A stretch of DNA of 64,000 nucleotides from Hymenopus coronatus (GCA_030762935.1 CM060895.1:78324001-78388000), one strand, 5' to 3'; positions 11,341 through 23,277 are shown, counted from the first letter of the stretch. Program-made: numbers and translations. The notes: generated from the sequence alone by a model not told the origin.

Positions 11341-12370
11341 AAAAAAACTGCCTTAATACGTATGTTCTGCTGTATCTACTGGCACATCAGGTATACGCTT
11401 AAGAATTCGTTTAAGTGACTTGAAGCGGGAACTGGTGGACGTACCTGGTGGGGCTCGGCTGCGCAGCGACGTCTGGTCCTCTCTCCGGCGTTGCAGCTGC
11501 TAAAGTCGATTCTCGATGCTCCACGGCTATTGCTGGGCTCAGCGACAAGCAATTGAGATCTATTTATATCTATCTTTGGTATTTAGCTACCGTGATCTCC
11601 AGGGTGTGGTACGGAAATTAACTTAAAATAACGTCGGCACTTTTCGTTCAGTCAAAGCTTATTTCTCTTTACAAGCGTTCCCAAGAATGTTCCTGGCGCG
11701 AGTGAGTTTCGATAATTTTCCTCGAACAAGAGCGTAACGCGCATAAAGGTAACTAAACTTTGCGCGGCGACGAGTGCAACGGTTACTGCAGAATAATTGT
11801 AGACTCTTTACATTTGCGCCGTGGCTTCCTTAGGCGTGGATCACTGTAATAACTTTACTATATTTACGAGGATTCGTGTTTCGGGCATCACAGAGTTTAC
11901 GTGTAGTTACATTCCAACTGCCTCTTCACTATAATAACTCTGCTAATTCGCGCCTACTCTGGATTTGTATGTCGCAGATTTCCCCTTGGAGTTAATTTAA
12001 CTGCGTAAAAATTGCGGCGAATACTCTATATTTATAACAAATTCTACCCACAAGCAAAACTCTCAACTCGTAATCTTATTGGCCAATTTTTGGCGCCGAA
12101 AGTAGCTTGGGATGCGCTTCTGCCGTGGCGTGATTAATTGTAATTGGTCAATGCGTCTTTCTCGTCTTGGCCTAAATTTCCTTGTGGTTCCCCGGTTTAT
12201 GTGTCACCTTCTTTCTCTTGCGGAGACGTGACCACACAATAGCGTCTTTCCCCTCTTGCAATATACAAAGGAATAGCGTAAACAACTGAGAACTCTTGAG
12301 AACTCTGGGGTTGAAGTTAGAAACGCTGTCCAGGAACAATCTCTCTGAACATCCAATATATAATAAATAC
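11341..12370. other. Unassigned, less AT-rich stretch with CpG
   Basis: GC content and CpG are visibly higher than in the flanks, with repeated GCGC/CGCG patches. No frame is long or splice-bounded. TGGCGCCGAAA near 12092 resembles a retroviral-type primer site, but no matching LTR was seen. Confidence 0.35.
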
Positions 12371-12439
12371 ATTATATCTTACTTACTAATTAACCTAAAC
12401 AATTTAATCAATTCCAAATATTTGTTATGCGCTTATTCA

Positions 12440-12780
12440 CCTGGGCGATAATCCGTCTCAGACTCTAATTGACCTAATAGTTGTCGAAACTATCAAGCCC
12501 GAGACTTAAAGTACTTACCACATTGATAGTCTCTATTTGGGTATGTCATAGTTTGATATCACCGTGTGTTTTACTGAGAAAAATGCGAATCATTTGAGAA
12601 AATGAATTCCTGCCGGCATTTTGCCTAATTAGCTCAGTGGTAGAACAACCGGTTATAGACCGGGAGACCCCTGGTTCAAATATCAGCTAGGACATTGAAT
12701 TTTTCAGTATAACTTTACCTATCCAACTCTTTTCCTACACATGGCTTGTGTGAAAAAACAACTAAATTGACATTTATTAA
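12440..12780 (+). repeat. SINE-E copy: core plus forward tRNA-like head
   Basis: The core (12440-12620) aligns by eye with 42270-42425. The head TTAGCTCAGTGGTAGAAC is a good box A, with an anticodon-arm-like ACCGG/CCGGG and box B GGTTCAAATA. The tail TACACATGGCTTGTGTGAAA ends the unit. No reverse head is visible upstream here, unlike at 42137. Confidence 0.7.
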
Positions 12781-14400
12781 ACAATGTTATTACAACACAG
12801 AAAAATGTACATTATCATCGTACGAATTTCTTTGCCCATTAAAACTTGTATTCTTTCTATAAATTATAAATAGGCTTTCAAATGAGAATTTTGAAATATG
12901 TCAAAACCATTACTGTTATTGTGTGTAATAACTAGCATACATTTCAACAAGTTATCTTAAATACTCTAGCTTTCCTTAATTTGGCTTCTAGATAAAGAGT
13001 TGGCCTCCTAACCTCCGAATGCGAATATCTGCTCTTACAATTATAGTCTATGTACTGCTCATAAAGTGATTCAACTGTTTACGAAAAGTTACTACAGCAT
13101 TCAATACGTTTTCATTTGTCTAAAGTTTCTTAATAGTGCACTGTTTTAAACGCAAGATTGTTAAAATGATTATAGATCTGTACTGCATTCACATCGACCT
13201 CGTTATTAAGACGCGAAAAGTCCTAACTTTTATATGTATAATTGTATTAATAACTTCCTTTAGCGTAATAATATTAATTAATTTTTATCTAAAAAATATA
13301 TTGAAGACCAAGTTGTAGTTAAGCTAACATTTGATTTGCACTCAAAAAGTATTGAATTATCAATATTCTAATATGCAGTTTTGTGTTACAGGATCTCAAA
13401 CATACTTCTTCCCTATTACTTTACGTATTACTTTAAGGCTAGACGTATTCGATTTTTGTCCACAGCAACTTCAGAAATAATTATTTAAAACAAAATTCTA
13501 CCAAACAAATTAAGGGACTGAATGTAATTTAAATCTATTTACTTGAGAATTCCATACTTAATACGAGAGAGCATAGAAATATCTGTGCAAAAGTGGAAGT
13601 TCTGACTCGAAAATTTTCGCAGATAATAAAAGTGAGAAAATTTTCAAAAACTGTCCCGCATATTCATATTTGTCAGTAAACCATGATAGTGACATTTTAT
13701 GATATTTGAATGCAATTAAAATGAATGTAAATTATTTAAGTTTTTATTTGTGTGCTGTTGCTGGTATTCAATTTTTTTTTCAGGATAAATTATTTTTTGA
13801 GCTAAAGAAATCAGGAAATTCAGCACACTTGAAATTATCTGTATACATTTTCATAAAAATAGGAGCAAAGCTGAAAGAAAAGAATATATTTCATGTTCAA
13901 CAATGTAAATCAGAAAAATTTCCATACAGAAAGGAGAAGTAGCATTAAAACATAGTGTATTATAACTTAAAGATGTTGCTAGGCTTTTAAAAATGTCGGA
14001 TCGTGAAAAATAATCGGCCAAAATAATTAAATGATGTCCATACACTGCTTTTATAATAAAAATAAAAATTTACAGCTTTGTCGTTTATACCTATTATGCT
14101 GGAATTAGTTAAGCGAATATTTTCAAGAAAGTATTTATCCAAACTATTTTTTTACATGGAATGTTGCATTATCTATAATATTATCAAAAATACTTCTAGC
14201 GATGTTGATTATATATGCATATGTTTAACAATACGCATTGTTGAAATTTCTAAATCTTGCCGGTCACGATGGATTATGTTCTATTTGTAAGGGTATTATT
14301 GTAAGTTTCTTGTCTCTCTTATGTGGCTTTAACTACATGATCATTCGAGACGGATGTTGGGAAATCTTACGTGGATCTGTGTGTGGAGCACAGCTGGCCT
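12781..14400. other. No recognised feature
   Basis: Very AT-rich sequence. The frames at 13136-13318 and 13706-13942 are of the kind expected by chance at this composition and have no motifs. Confidence 0.45.
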
Positions 14401-14403
14401 CTA

Positions 14404-14560
14404 GGTTTCATGTCAATGAGCGGGATGGCCTAGGTGGCAACGCCTGTAGTCCGCATTTGAAAGATACCGGGTTCGATACCTGGCGAACGCTCACTTTGTT
14501 CCATGGAATGCTGGGGTAGTTCACCTTCTACCACGAATTTTCTGTTCCTCATATTTGTTT
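14404..14560 (+). repeat. SINE-C copy with tRNA-like head
   Basis: GATGGCCTAGGTGGCAACGCC (box-A-like) is followed by ACCGGGTTCGATACCTGGCG (box B) and a GGAATGCTGGGG body. The head and GGAATGCTGGG block recur at 54660-54985. Confidence 0.6.
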
Positions 14561-15292
14561 CCATGACTTCGTTGTCATCTCTTTCGCCAGTGTTTGGCGG
14601 GCTGTGGCTGGGTGATAGCTTGCTTTTGTAAATTTTTCTTCCTGCTTTCGTTCCTTAGTCAGAAACCACCTTTGGGAGTTTTCGGGACCACGGCGTGGGG
14701 CTTGTGAATCAGCCTTGGATGTATATGATCTGGAAGCCTTAGGGATCCCGTACTTTCTTGCGCCCATCTCATCCTGACCTGGTCATCCTTTAGGTATTTC
14801 CACTCATCCTTTCCTCCTAGGGGTCACGTAAGCCACAACAGATCACAATGGCATACGCACGTTTCTCTGTCCCAGTCACTGGGGCGCAATCCGCGATGAT
14901 AGTTATCCCTTTTCTAGGTCTCATCCATGTACCAAAACTAATACCTGTTTCATCATGTTTCTACCTTAAGCTAGGCAAATGTATCTATGCTTCTATGACG
15001 GGGCAGCTTCGCAACATGATCATACAGACCTCAGTACTCTATCTTTGCTTCTGCACGCTTCTGACAGATGGCATTAGGGTGCCATTCTTCTAGATGTTTC
15101 ATTCACTGTTACCATCTATTTTCAGTTTTACTATTGTTTTAAGTGGATGTATCGAATACGACAAATACCTTGGTGACTGTGGGAACCTAAAAAGGGGGGA
15201 AAACTGTGAGTTTGGGTCATTTATGGTACAAATTTTCATTTTTGTCATTCTAACTACTCAATTGCTCCACACGATGAGAAATCGTAATTGAC
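14561..15292. other. Unassigned stretch, possible SINE-C body or decayed element
   Basis: Moderate GC, with short frames at 14848-15093 and 15094-15291. No protein family is recognisable. CAGATGGCATTAGGGTG near 15066 resembles TAGATGGCGTTAGAGTG at 35289, hinting at a shared decayed repeat. Confidence 0.3.
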
Positions 15293-15555
15293 TGCCTCCG
15301 TCGTCGAGTGGTCAGCGAGCTGACTTCTCATCCGTGAGTCCCGGGTTCGGTTCCCCACTGGGGTATGAATTTTTCTTTAACCAGAATTATTCCCTATCCC
15401 CCACAGAGTCTGGAAGTATGTATATGAGAGAGAATGTGTGCGTTTTTGTGGAAATAAAATGGGTTAAACCTAACGTAAACCTACAGACAACGAGTTGTTT
15501 CTAATTCAAGGCCTCGATATGACAGATGTTAAAGGAGGCTATATAAATGAAACAA
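15293..15555 (+). repeat. SINE-B copy
   Basis: The head has GTCGTCGAGTGGTCAGCGAG (box A) and CCGGGTTCGGTTCCCC (box B). The body has CCCTATCCCCCACAGAGTCTGG and the 3' end has ACAACGAGTTGTTTCTAAT. All of these recur, reversed, at 37320-37537. Confidence 0.75.
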
Positions 15556-16397
15556 AAGAAGTCAATTTTAAAAAAATAAAAATACTCACTAATTCAATCT
15601 TTAATACTAATGCACAACATAGATATATAGATTTTTTCATACTTCTGTGTGTTTAAAAAAGGTTTTAAATATAATTGCTTTAATAATTTATCCTGGATGA
15701 ATAAATTAATTATATCATATACTGATTAAGTGTTTTCTATAATAGGGCACACTACTGCATCGGAATACAGTTTACGTTTATTTTATGTTGTAAATTTAAG
15801 AAGATATATTTAAATATTATTGTCCTTTTATTGCTCGTGTTCACTGTTTTTGTCTTTCTTTTTTTAAATCTTGCTTTTATTGTGTGTATCACAAAAGCAC
15901 ATATGCTCTGTGGATACGTGCCATTGATGTAGATCAGTGTATGTATACTGGCATTTAAATACGCTTATTCATTCGTTCATATAATATGTAGCAAAACCAA
16001 CATGCCATGTTTTTATCTTTATTCCCTCTGAAGTTCTGCTGAACATTTAAACGAGACTGGTTATAAAAATGCAACAAAGGTAGGTGAAGCAAAATCAAGT
16101 AAAACACATTTAAATGCTTTTGGGCATTTAAACAGTCAAGTTTTGAAGGTTAAAGGAGAGAGAAAAAACCGTATTACATAAATGAAGCTAATAGTTGAAT
16201 GTTTTTTTTTAATGATTTTTTGAAAATGTTAGCCAAATTTAGCTATACTTACGATACGTAGCTCCAAAATATCATCAAACTTGTGAAGAATTTAAAAATA
16301 TTATATAATAGATATTTTATTAACTATCAACTTAAGAAAATATTGCATTTTCCCACTTTGTCCACTTGCCTACCAAATAACTGAAGCTATAAATTGG
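15556..16397. other. No recognised feature
   Basis: AT-rich with homopolymer runs. No family landmark. Confidence 0.45.
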
Positions 16398-16547
16398 ACA
16401 GGCGAAAATAAGGGAATACACAATATCAAAGTGATAGTCAAATATTTTAACATCGTGTGCTTATCATTGAAATTTGCTTCTTTGTATGGCTCGGAGTATA
16501 ACAAAAGAAACACGAACGGCTTCTTCTTTGAGAAAAATATAAGTACT
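16398..16547 (-). mobile_element. Outer Pal1 copy, first part, split by another Pal1
   Basis: Internal Pal1 sequence (AAGTGATAGTCAAATATTTTAAC to GAGAAAAATATAAGTACT) lacks the element terminus and ends exactly where a plus-strand copy begins. Confidence 0.75.
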
Positions 16548-17447
16548 ACTTTCTCTACACATACTATGTACCTAGTGTGTAGAGAAGGTATTGTAATGCA
16601 CCCAAAAATTCTATACTGAGATTTCACTACAAAAATACATGTTTTGAGACTCCCTGAATAAAAAATAAAGCATTTTTAGAAAAATGTCTGTGTGTGTGTC
16701 TCACTGTCTGTGTGTGTCTGTGTATGTGTGTGTGTCTGTAGGCAGCATAGCTTAAAAAACGAAAGGTCCGATAAAAACTAAACTTGGTATTTAAGATTGG
16801 TATCTTCAAAGAATGCGACACAAAGATTTTCAAGAAAATCCCCCCACAATCAACTACCCTTTACGTGGATTTTTATCAACATTTTTTATTTTCTTAAAAA
16901 TGGCTCTAACGATTTTGTTTAAAATATCGTATTTTGAAGATATTTACCTGGCAAATAAAATGTATATCTTGAATTTTATGGGAATCGCCTCTGAAGACTA
17001 CTTTAATCTGGATGAATTTTACGGAATTTTGCATAACTGTTAAGCCGTAAGAGATGGTCAAAAACTTATCAATCAAAAAATGTAGAGCACTTTAAGACAC
17101 ACAATTTATGCTATATACAATTTTTCGTGGAGTTGATTGTTTTTAGATATTCCTCGTTTTTTGGTTTTAGATTGGTAAAACATAATTTTCTCATACAGAA
17201 ATTTGTCAACTCGTGTCCATACGAAAAAAAGAACTTCAGTCACATATCAACCAGCTTTTGACTATCAATTTAACCTATGGTACTCCCTTATTTAGCTTCT
17301 ACTTACAAGGAAGCAAGTAATAAGACTATTTCTGCTAGTTTTTTCTCGATTAGTATGAAGTAAATAGAAGCATACGCTTTTTAACAATAATTTGTAGCAG
17401 AAATGTAGAGAAGGGCATGTGAGTGTAGCACATCAGATTTTTTTTTT
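16548..17447 (+). mobile_element. Inner Pal1 copy nested in a Pal1 copy
   Basis: Full-length copy from ACTTTCTCTACACATACTATG to GCACATCAGATTTTT. It belongs to the 'CATAGCT' subfamily (GGCAGCATAGCTTAAAAAACG). It lies between AAGTACT and AAAATTGAAACC, which are adjacent in uninterrupted copies such as 24271-24290. Confidence 0.85.
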
Positions 17448-17972
17448 AAAATTGAAACCAATAAAAAGAAATTTCTCGGAAACGGTTACCTTCACAACAA
17501 AGTTGTAAAGAAGGTAAATTTTATGTTTTGACGAGATCTGTATTTTTTATGTAGAAAGCGTTTGTATATCTCTTACGCTTTACCATGCAAGTCATTCAAG
17601 ATAAAATGGACTTCAGAGATTATTCCCAGATAATTCAAGATATACATTTATTATACAGCATTTTAATTAAAATCATTAGTCATTTTTGAGAAAATAAAAA
17701 TTTTTGAAAATTTTTCCATGTAAATGATAGTTAGGGTGGGGGGATTTTCTTAAAAGTCATTGTCTCGCATCTTGAAAATATTCTAAAGTTATATACCAAG
17801 TTTAGTGTTTAAGTTTGGTATTTTCGTTTTTTAGTTATGTCCACAGATATAAACAAACATAAACGCACACACACTGATAGTTCCAGTGAAATATGGCTAT
17901 CGAATTTTTTAGTTCAATATAAAATCTCTATCAATTACGTACCTTGTATATACGACTAAAGAAAGTAAAAAA
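17448..17972 (-). mobile_element. Outer Pal1 copy, second part
   Basis: It resumes at AAAATTGAAACCAATAAAAAG and runs to a decayed palindrome and ACTAAAGAAAGTAAAAAA. It has collected more changes than the inner copy, as expected if it is older. Confidence 0.8.
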
Positions 17973-18141
17973 AAAAAAAAAAGCTATAATCCGTAAGACT
18001 GCTGACTTGAAATATTTATAACATCAATCTGCTTTACAACACAACTTTATTGTCATTCGGATGAATTAATCAATCTATATTTATTTTATTTTGTGTTTAA
18101 CGATTTCATAAATACATGATATTATAATTCTTGTATTTCAG

Positions 18142-18211
18142 GGATGTTTCTCAGATGCAATAGTTCCCTTCGAGGACCACTCCGACAGTTAGAAGACTGG
18201 CTTTTTGAGAG
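18142..18211 (+). CDS. Candidate internal exon of an unidentified host gene
   Basis: A 70-base segment is preceded by a good acceptor (pyrimidine-rich TTCTTGTATTTCAG) and followed by a near-ideal donor (GAG-AG then GTAAGT). Skipping two bases, one frame is open throughout, beginning MFLRCNSSLRGPLRQLEDWL at 18144 and leaving two bases at the end (about 22 residues). The other two frames contain stops. The LRQLEDWLFE run could be amphipathic helix, spectrin-repeat-like in feel, but I cannot name a family. It lies in unique sequence between repeats. No partner exons were found in the window, so introns would be long. An alternative is a chance pairing of splice sites. Confidence 0.35.
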
Positions 18212-18639
18212 GTAAGTCTTAACTAATTTAAATGACAGGGTAGGTTTTGTAAAATAGTGTTTTATAAGCCTTAGGCTAATAAATTACAGACCGAATACAT
18301 GTTAATGAAAAAATAAGGATTTTCAATCATGAGCGTTAGTTTTAGATATAAGCCTTACTGCATTGCTATTGGGTTTTACTTCTTCATTGGTATCTTCTAT
18401 TTCTTTGTTTCTATCCTATCTCCTGAGAATCGTCAATTTGTTATATCTGCAATTACTAATAAGCCTTTATAGACCGTCTTCAGGAACTTAATATCATTTA
18501 TTCATTTAGTGTTTTAAATAGTTGTTTTCTATCTATTTCAGTAACATATAGACTTATTAAACATAAATTGATTATAATGTTGTTATTCTAATATCTCTAA
18601 TTATTCTCTCACATTTTATCTGCCTATTTGCATCTTTCA
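18212..18639. other. No recognised feature
   Basis: AT-rich unique-looking sequence directly downstream of the exon candidate. If that exon is real, this is intron. Confidence 0.4.
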
Positions 18640-19060
18640 GACTCCTCATTTTTTCTTCCTTTCTTCTTTCCCCTCTTCTTCTTTTGTTCTTGTATATTCT
18701 AACCTATTTCCTCATTAATTATCCTTTTCCCTTCTTTCCCATTATCTTTTCGCCTCTTCTTTTTATTTGTTTTGGGTTGTGTCTCTTTTTCTCCTCACCC
18801 CTGCAGCCCTCACTTAACCTTGTCTTTTTGACCTCTAATCATCTCATCTTGCTTATTTTATCTTAAAGTCTCATTTGCCTACATTTTTCCCTTACACTAT
18901 CTCCTCCCTTCTTTACTCTCCTTTTCCACCCTGATTCTCTACTTCTTTACCATCCTTTCCCCTTTTGGTCTACTCTAATCTTTTCTTGTCTTCTCTCCCA
19001 TGTCTTCTCTCCTCTCTTCTCTTGCTTGTTTATCTCCTATTCTTTTCTTATTTTAAGTAT
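18640..19060 (+). repeat. Long pyrimidine-rich tract
   Basis: About 420 bases almost entirely of C and T on this strand (CTTTCTTCTTTCCCC, CCTCTCTTCTCTTGC). This is an imperfect low-complexity tract, not a pure microsatellite. Confidence 0.75.
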
Positions 19061-20886
19061 AGAGAATTTTTATATAAACAAGGGCGTTCGTTTATAAATA
19101 CCACTAGGATCCTGAAATTACATTTATATTATTACATTTTCTAGACAATAACTAAAATGTATTTCTTATTTCTACAATATCAAAACTGCCTTTCTTAAAC
19201 TTCCTCAATTTTTTTTTATTTCATTGCCAGTTGAGGTCAGTAGTAACCTATGCAAAAGCACATTTGGCTAAGAATACCACTGAAATGAACACTACTGCAT
19301 TATGCAGTACAAGAATAAGGAAGCGCAGGTAATAGTCAATAAATTGTCTGCGCCTGCGTTAATAGCGTTTCCCAAAAATACGAGCACTTTGAATTTTGGA
19401 ATAGCTACAACCGTTCTGTGACTGTTTTATGTCCAGAGGCGCGGCTTTAATTCTGTGAGTGTTTCAGCAATACAGATAGTTAGAATCTTCGTTTCCGTAA
19501 GAGGATTATTGAATAAAATTCTGGAGTCGTTTTCAGAGAGCTGCCCCAATCAGATTACAAATAAACGGGATAAAGGTGGATAAAAAGATTTCCTTAAAAA
19601 TTCCAACACTTAGACGAAGGCCCAACTTCCTGCAATAATTATGGGATGCAGCGCAAGGGAGAAAAGACCGGATTAGCTATAATTGCGTATCTACAAACGG
19701 GATCTCCTGCGGAAAAACCGATATAAGAAGGTGTGGGGTCGGCGCGAAGAGAAGGAATGCATAATGTAAAGAGAGGGAGAGAAGAGGAATTGTATGAAAC
19801 GGAAGGAAGAACATCGCTGGAAGCCACTTTACATGTGAATAGCGTGGTGCAGAAGTTCCAGGGGTAAGGCGACTTGTCACGATATTGCTAGGCCACTCGA
19901 TGCGAATGGTCAGTGCGCGGTAGTCTAGGATTAACTCGACGCCATCTTGGCAGCAATTTAACGGATGACGTACAGTCATCGCCCCAAAAGTCTGACAGAC
20001 CAAAGCACAACTCTGGCACAGAGAGAATCTATATCATACATGAAGGTATATTTTAGTATTATAAAGAGAAAATTTGTTAGTCGTTATATGTGTATGTATT
20101 AGTATTTATTATTTTATTGAAGATTCTAGATATAGCGATATCGGCACTACCTGGATTCCTATTTTTTTTTAAATTTCTTCGCATAAGAATTACTACGCTT
20201 CTACTTTTAATTAGTATTATTAATCAATTCATATTAATTTGGTTTTATGAACTATTGTAATTTCATTCAATAATTTTATTTTAATCTTTACTTTATTTTG
20301 TCTTTTGTGGCCACCCATAATTATCGAAACTTGTTCTTGCTTTCAAATAAAATGTCATTTACCAGGGTTAGAGGTTTAGTGAATATATCTGAATCAGCGT
20401 TTGGGGACGATATGATGGTCCAGTATTTGCATTTTAGCGCTATTTTCTAAACTTATGTTAATGAGGAACATTTCAAGATTTCTTTAGGATGTCATTATTC
20501 CCCGTCTCAGAGTTCGGTTGTTTACGTAACAGAACACACGGTTGATCCTCCTCTGTCCTTTCTGTCCCCGATTATTGGTGGAATCATGTATGCAGACACA
20601 GTAGAGATATAGCTAAGGACCGTTCAAAACATCACACCCTGAAATTTGTGCTTCATTTAAGTACAGTTAACAAGCAGACAAAACAGATACACTGATGTAT
20701 TATACTAAATATCACATTATTTGCACTAATCACCTTCCACCCTGTGTGTATATGGAAAACACAAAAAGAAACAAACCAACCAAATTAGACATATTTTAAG
20801 CATTTTTTCTCCAATGAAACGCCAAATTTGTTCTGACGGAGATGGTCATGAACATCTCATTGATTTCATAAATTACTTATTTAGTT
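19061..20886. other. Unique-looking sequence, function unknown
   Basis: Contains a less AT-rich interval (19600-20030) with a minus-strand frame of about 108 codons (19677-20003) that I cannot match to any family. No splice-bounded open segment was convincing. Confidence 0.35.
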
Positions 20887-21225
20887 AGCTTACCTTCCTC
20901 GTGTGAAGGACTTACACACAAATTCTTAGAGTCAGAAGTCTATCGAGGAGTCGGAGATCATTCGATCATAGAGAAAAACTTGGAACGGGGGTGGGCCCCT
21001 AGCCAGGCTTGAGAGTAACGAAGAAGATATGAAATTAACGTGAAATAAATTAAAGGAAAGGGGATGGTAGCACAATTCGTGAAATGATTGCCGGGAAAAC
21101 TCGGTAACCGGGAGAAAATCGGCCCAGACGCCGCTTGATCCACCCAAATCTCATCCACGGTTCCCTGGGATCGACACTTAGCCGCCTTGGTCAGAGGTGA
21201 GTGATCTAATCAATCAGCTCAGGCG
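20887..21225 (-). repeat. SINE-A copy, reverse
   Basis: The 3' end (GGTAAGCTAAC on the minus strand) lies at the left, and the body has GGTTACCGAGTTTTCCCGG and CATTTCACGAATTGTGCTACC. The tRNA-like head is at the right and weakly preserved. Confidence 0.65.
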
Positions 21226-21547
21226 GTGTCCTTCATAAGTTAGGAAAGCATTAAGAAATACTAACAAATCCTTGTACTTGAATACGAACTCACTGAAAGT
21301 ATAAAAGAGTTTGGGAAGAAGGCTTTGACTTCGTTGAGAATTCCATTTAGTAACGATTTAGTAACTAAGAAACGAGAAAACAAAACAATATGAAATCTTC
21401 CAAGGCCAACATATGCTAATACTGCTTAGAAAGCATAACGTTTTGCTGTATTTCCTTGTACCGTTATATCAAGATGGCTAGGAGGGTATGTTAAATCATT
21501 GTATAAGCAGAGAGTATTGGAAAGGTAGTGTCAGATTGAAACATTCA
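21226..21547. other. No recognised feature
   Basis: AT-rich, no landmark. Confidence 0.45.
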
Positions 21548-21812
21548 AAGCCATAGTCCGGGTTTGAACGAGAGACCCCCCGGTATCCATCCAATCACTC
21601 TACCATAGAATATGCCGACATGACATTAAATTTCTCAACTGACTCGTTAATGTGGGAGGATGTTTCCATGGTTTCTCAGTTTTTGGAGCAGCTGGATGGA
21701 GACCAGGAGATCCATGGTTCAAACCCCGGCTATGGCATTGAATGTTTCAGTCTGACTCTACCTTTTCATCCTACACATGGCAAGTGTCGAAGAAAGAATT
21801 GTGTCCAACTAT
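21548..21812. repeat. SINE-E inverted pair with short core
   Basis: A reverse tRNA-like head (21548-21608; box B complement GGGTTTGAACG) is followed by ATTAAATTTCTCAACTGACTC and then a forward head with GGTTCAAACCCCGG (21665-21750) and the CTACACATGGCAAGTGT tail. The core is shorter than at 42137-42580. Confidence 0.65.
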
Positions 21813-21961
21813 CATTAGAAATCATTCAATCGAAATTTTATAATAATGAGCTTAGACGATTACTTTCCTTGTTGGTCGTACACTACGGTTAGTTTGGTGG
21901 CTTCACCTCTAGATCTTGTTACATGTTAACCATAACAATATTTTGTAAAAACTATATGTAC

Positions 21962-22620
21962 TAGGGTCGGCTGATAAGTCCCGACCCTCTCAATGTAAAC
22001 GGAATTTGAAAAAGTTTTGCTTTATTTCTCAACATGATCTCCAGAAAAGCTAATGCATTTGTCATATCAGTGTTCTAGTTTAATTAAACCATCTCTGTAG
22101 TGCGATTTATCAAGGACCCCAGAATTGCTGTTTACTGCATCAATGACCTCGTTGCTGTGAAATCTTCGTCATCCAAGAAATGTTTTGAGATTTGGAAGGT
22201 AGCCACTGGTGCTAGATATAGCGAATAAGGTGGATGTTCAAGCAATTCCAGCTTTAATTCACACATTTTTGCCATTGCAATGACTGAACGATGGGCCGGA
22301 GCATTGTCGTGATGAAACAAGACTTTTTTTTTTTTGCCAAATGAAGTCTTTCTCTTTTCACCTCATCACTCAAACGTTGCAGTAAGCTTGCGTAGTAGTC
22401 ACCACATTTGAAAAAATGATAGGCTTGGCTATCATTTAATCAGGTTGTTACCAAGTTTTTTGGCGACAAAAAGGACCCCACAATATATTTTTATTGTAGC
22501 CAACATTCTGGATAACTTCAAAAGTTTAGGACGTTTAATGAGCCTGAAAAATCCCTTTTTGAATAGTCACCTTGATTTCTTCCCAGACAATTTTGGTAAT
22601 GTGAGTCAGGAGTAAGGTGA
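21962..22620 (-). mobile_element. Mariner-like DNA transposon relic
   Basis: The downstream terminus TAGGGTCGGCTGATAAGTCC is a mariner-type terminal inverted repeat. The upstream terminus and amino-terminal DNA-binding half of the transposase are missing or unrecognisable beyond about 22570. The coding remnant is described separately. Confidence 0.75.
22132..22400 (-). pseudogene. Mariner transposase, carboxy-terminal remnant
   Basis: The minus strand encodes MFHHDNAPAHRSVIAMAK and ELLEHPPYSLYLAPVATF, typical of the DD34D mariner catalytic core; YYASLLQRLSDEVKRERLHL lies just upstream in another frame, separated by an A-run. The second catalytic aspartate (HHDN) is present. The third, normally in LAPSDYF, is replaced in LAPVATF. 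The first catalytic segment is not found. Transposase activity is ruled out by these losses. A full protein is about 345 residues; fewer than 90 remain. Confidence 0.85.
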
Positions 22621-22916
22621 GCGGTTTCATCAAGACATCAAAGTAATGGAAAGAAGGTAACAGGGCCCAATAATGCCAGTATGATGGGAGACTACTACTA
22701 GTCACTTCATCGAGACATTCAGCAAGTGACTCATAGGAGACAAAGCTATACCAGGAACATTAAGAAGAAGATAGAAAGGAAATATAAGTAGATGGACGCA
22801 GAAGACTGTGCACCAAGGATATCTTCTAGTTTACACTTAGATAAAAGTTTTTGTACATATTGTAACACTAATTTATTTTTCATTCCTAGAATACGTTCTG
22901 CTAATTTTCTGGTTTG
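22621..22916. other. Unassigned repeat-like stretch
   Basis: Purine-rich, with GGGAGACTACTAC and AGGAAATATAAGTAGATGGACG. It could be the 3' end of a decayed LINE but no frame supports this. Confidence 0.3.
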
Positions 22917-22925
22917 TAATGAAGT

Positions 22926-23277
22926 TACATGGTCGTCTCCTTAGCGCGGTGGTAGCGCAGCTGCTTACCAAGCGCGAGACCTGAGTTTGATCCCCAGTAC
23001 CGGCGTGGGATTTTTCCCCCGCTGGGAGACCTGGCCCGGAGTGCACTCAGCCTCGTAAGGGCCCTGGGGGGGGGGCCAATTGAGGAGCTACTTGATTGAG
23101 AAGTAGCGGCTCCAGGTCATGAGGACCGCATTAACCGGCCAGGGGGATCTCGAGGCGCTGACCACGTCTCACCCTCCAAAACTGCACCCCATCCATGACA
23201 TCTGTAGTGCCCGAGATGGGGGACTCAGCGGCCGGGCGGTAGGCCCAGGTTCCCCGAGAGCTGTCGTGCCATGGAGT
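22926..23277 (+). repeat. SINE-D, complete, with target-site duplication and no poly-A
   Basis: The head has GCGCGGTGGTAGCGCAGCTG (alanine/threonine-like box A) and GAGTTTGATCCCCAG (box B). A long GC-rich body follows (CTCGTAAGGGCCCTGG, CGCATTAACCGGCCAGGG), ending in GCTGTCGTGCCATGGAG. TAATGAAGT flanks it at 22917-22925 and 23278-23286. It ends without a poly-A or simple repeat. Confidence 0.85.

Noticed and set aside
12085..12105. LTR retrotransposon primer-binding site (TGGCGCCGAAA)
   Set aside because: No adjacent LTR end, no gag/pol frame and no repeat of the flanking sequence was found.
12620..12700. Functional tRNA gene
   Set aside because: Good A and B boxes, but the acceptor arm does not pair and the anticodon loop differs between copies, as expected for a SINE head.
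19677..20003. 108-codon minus-strand frame
   Set aside because: No motif, overlaps another frame on the same strand, and codon use shows no clear signal.
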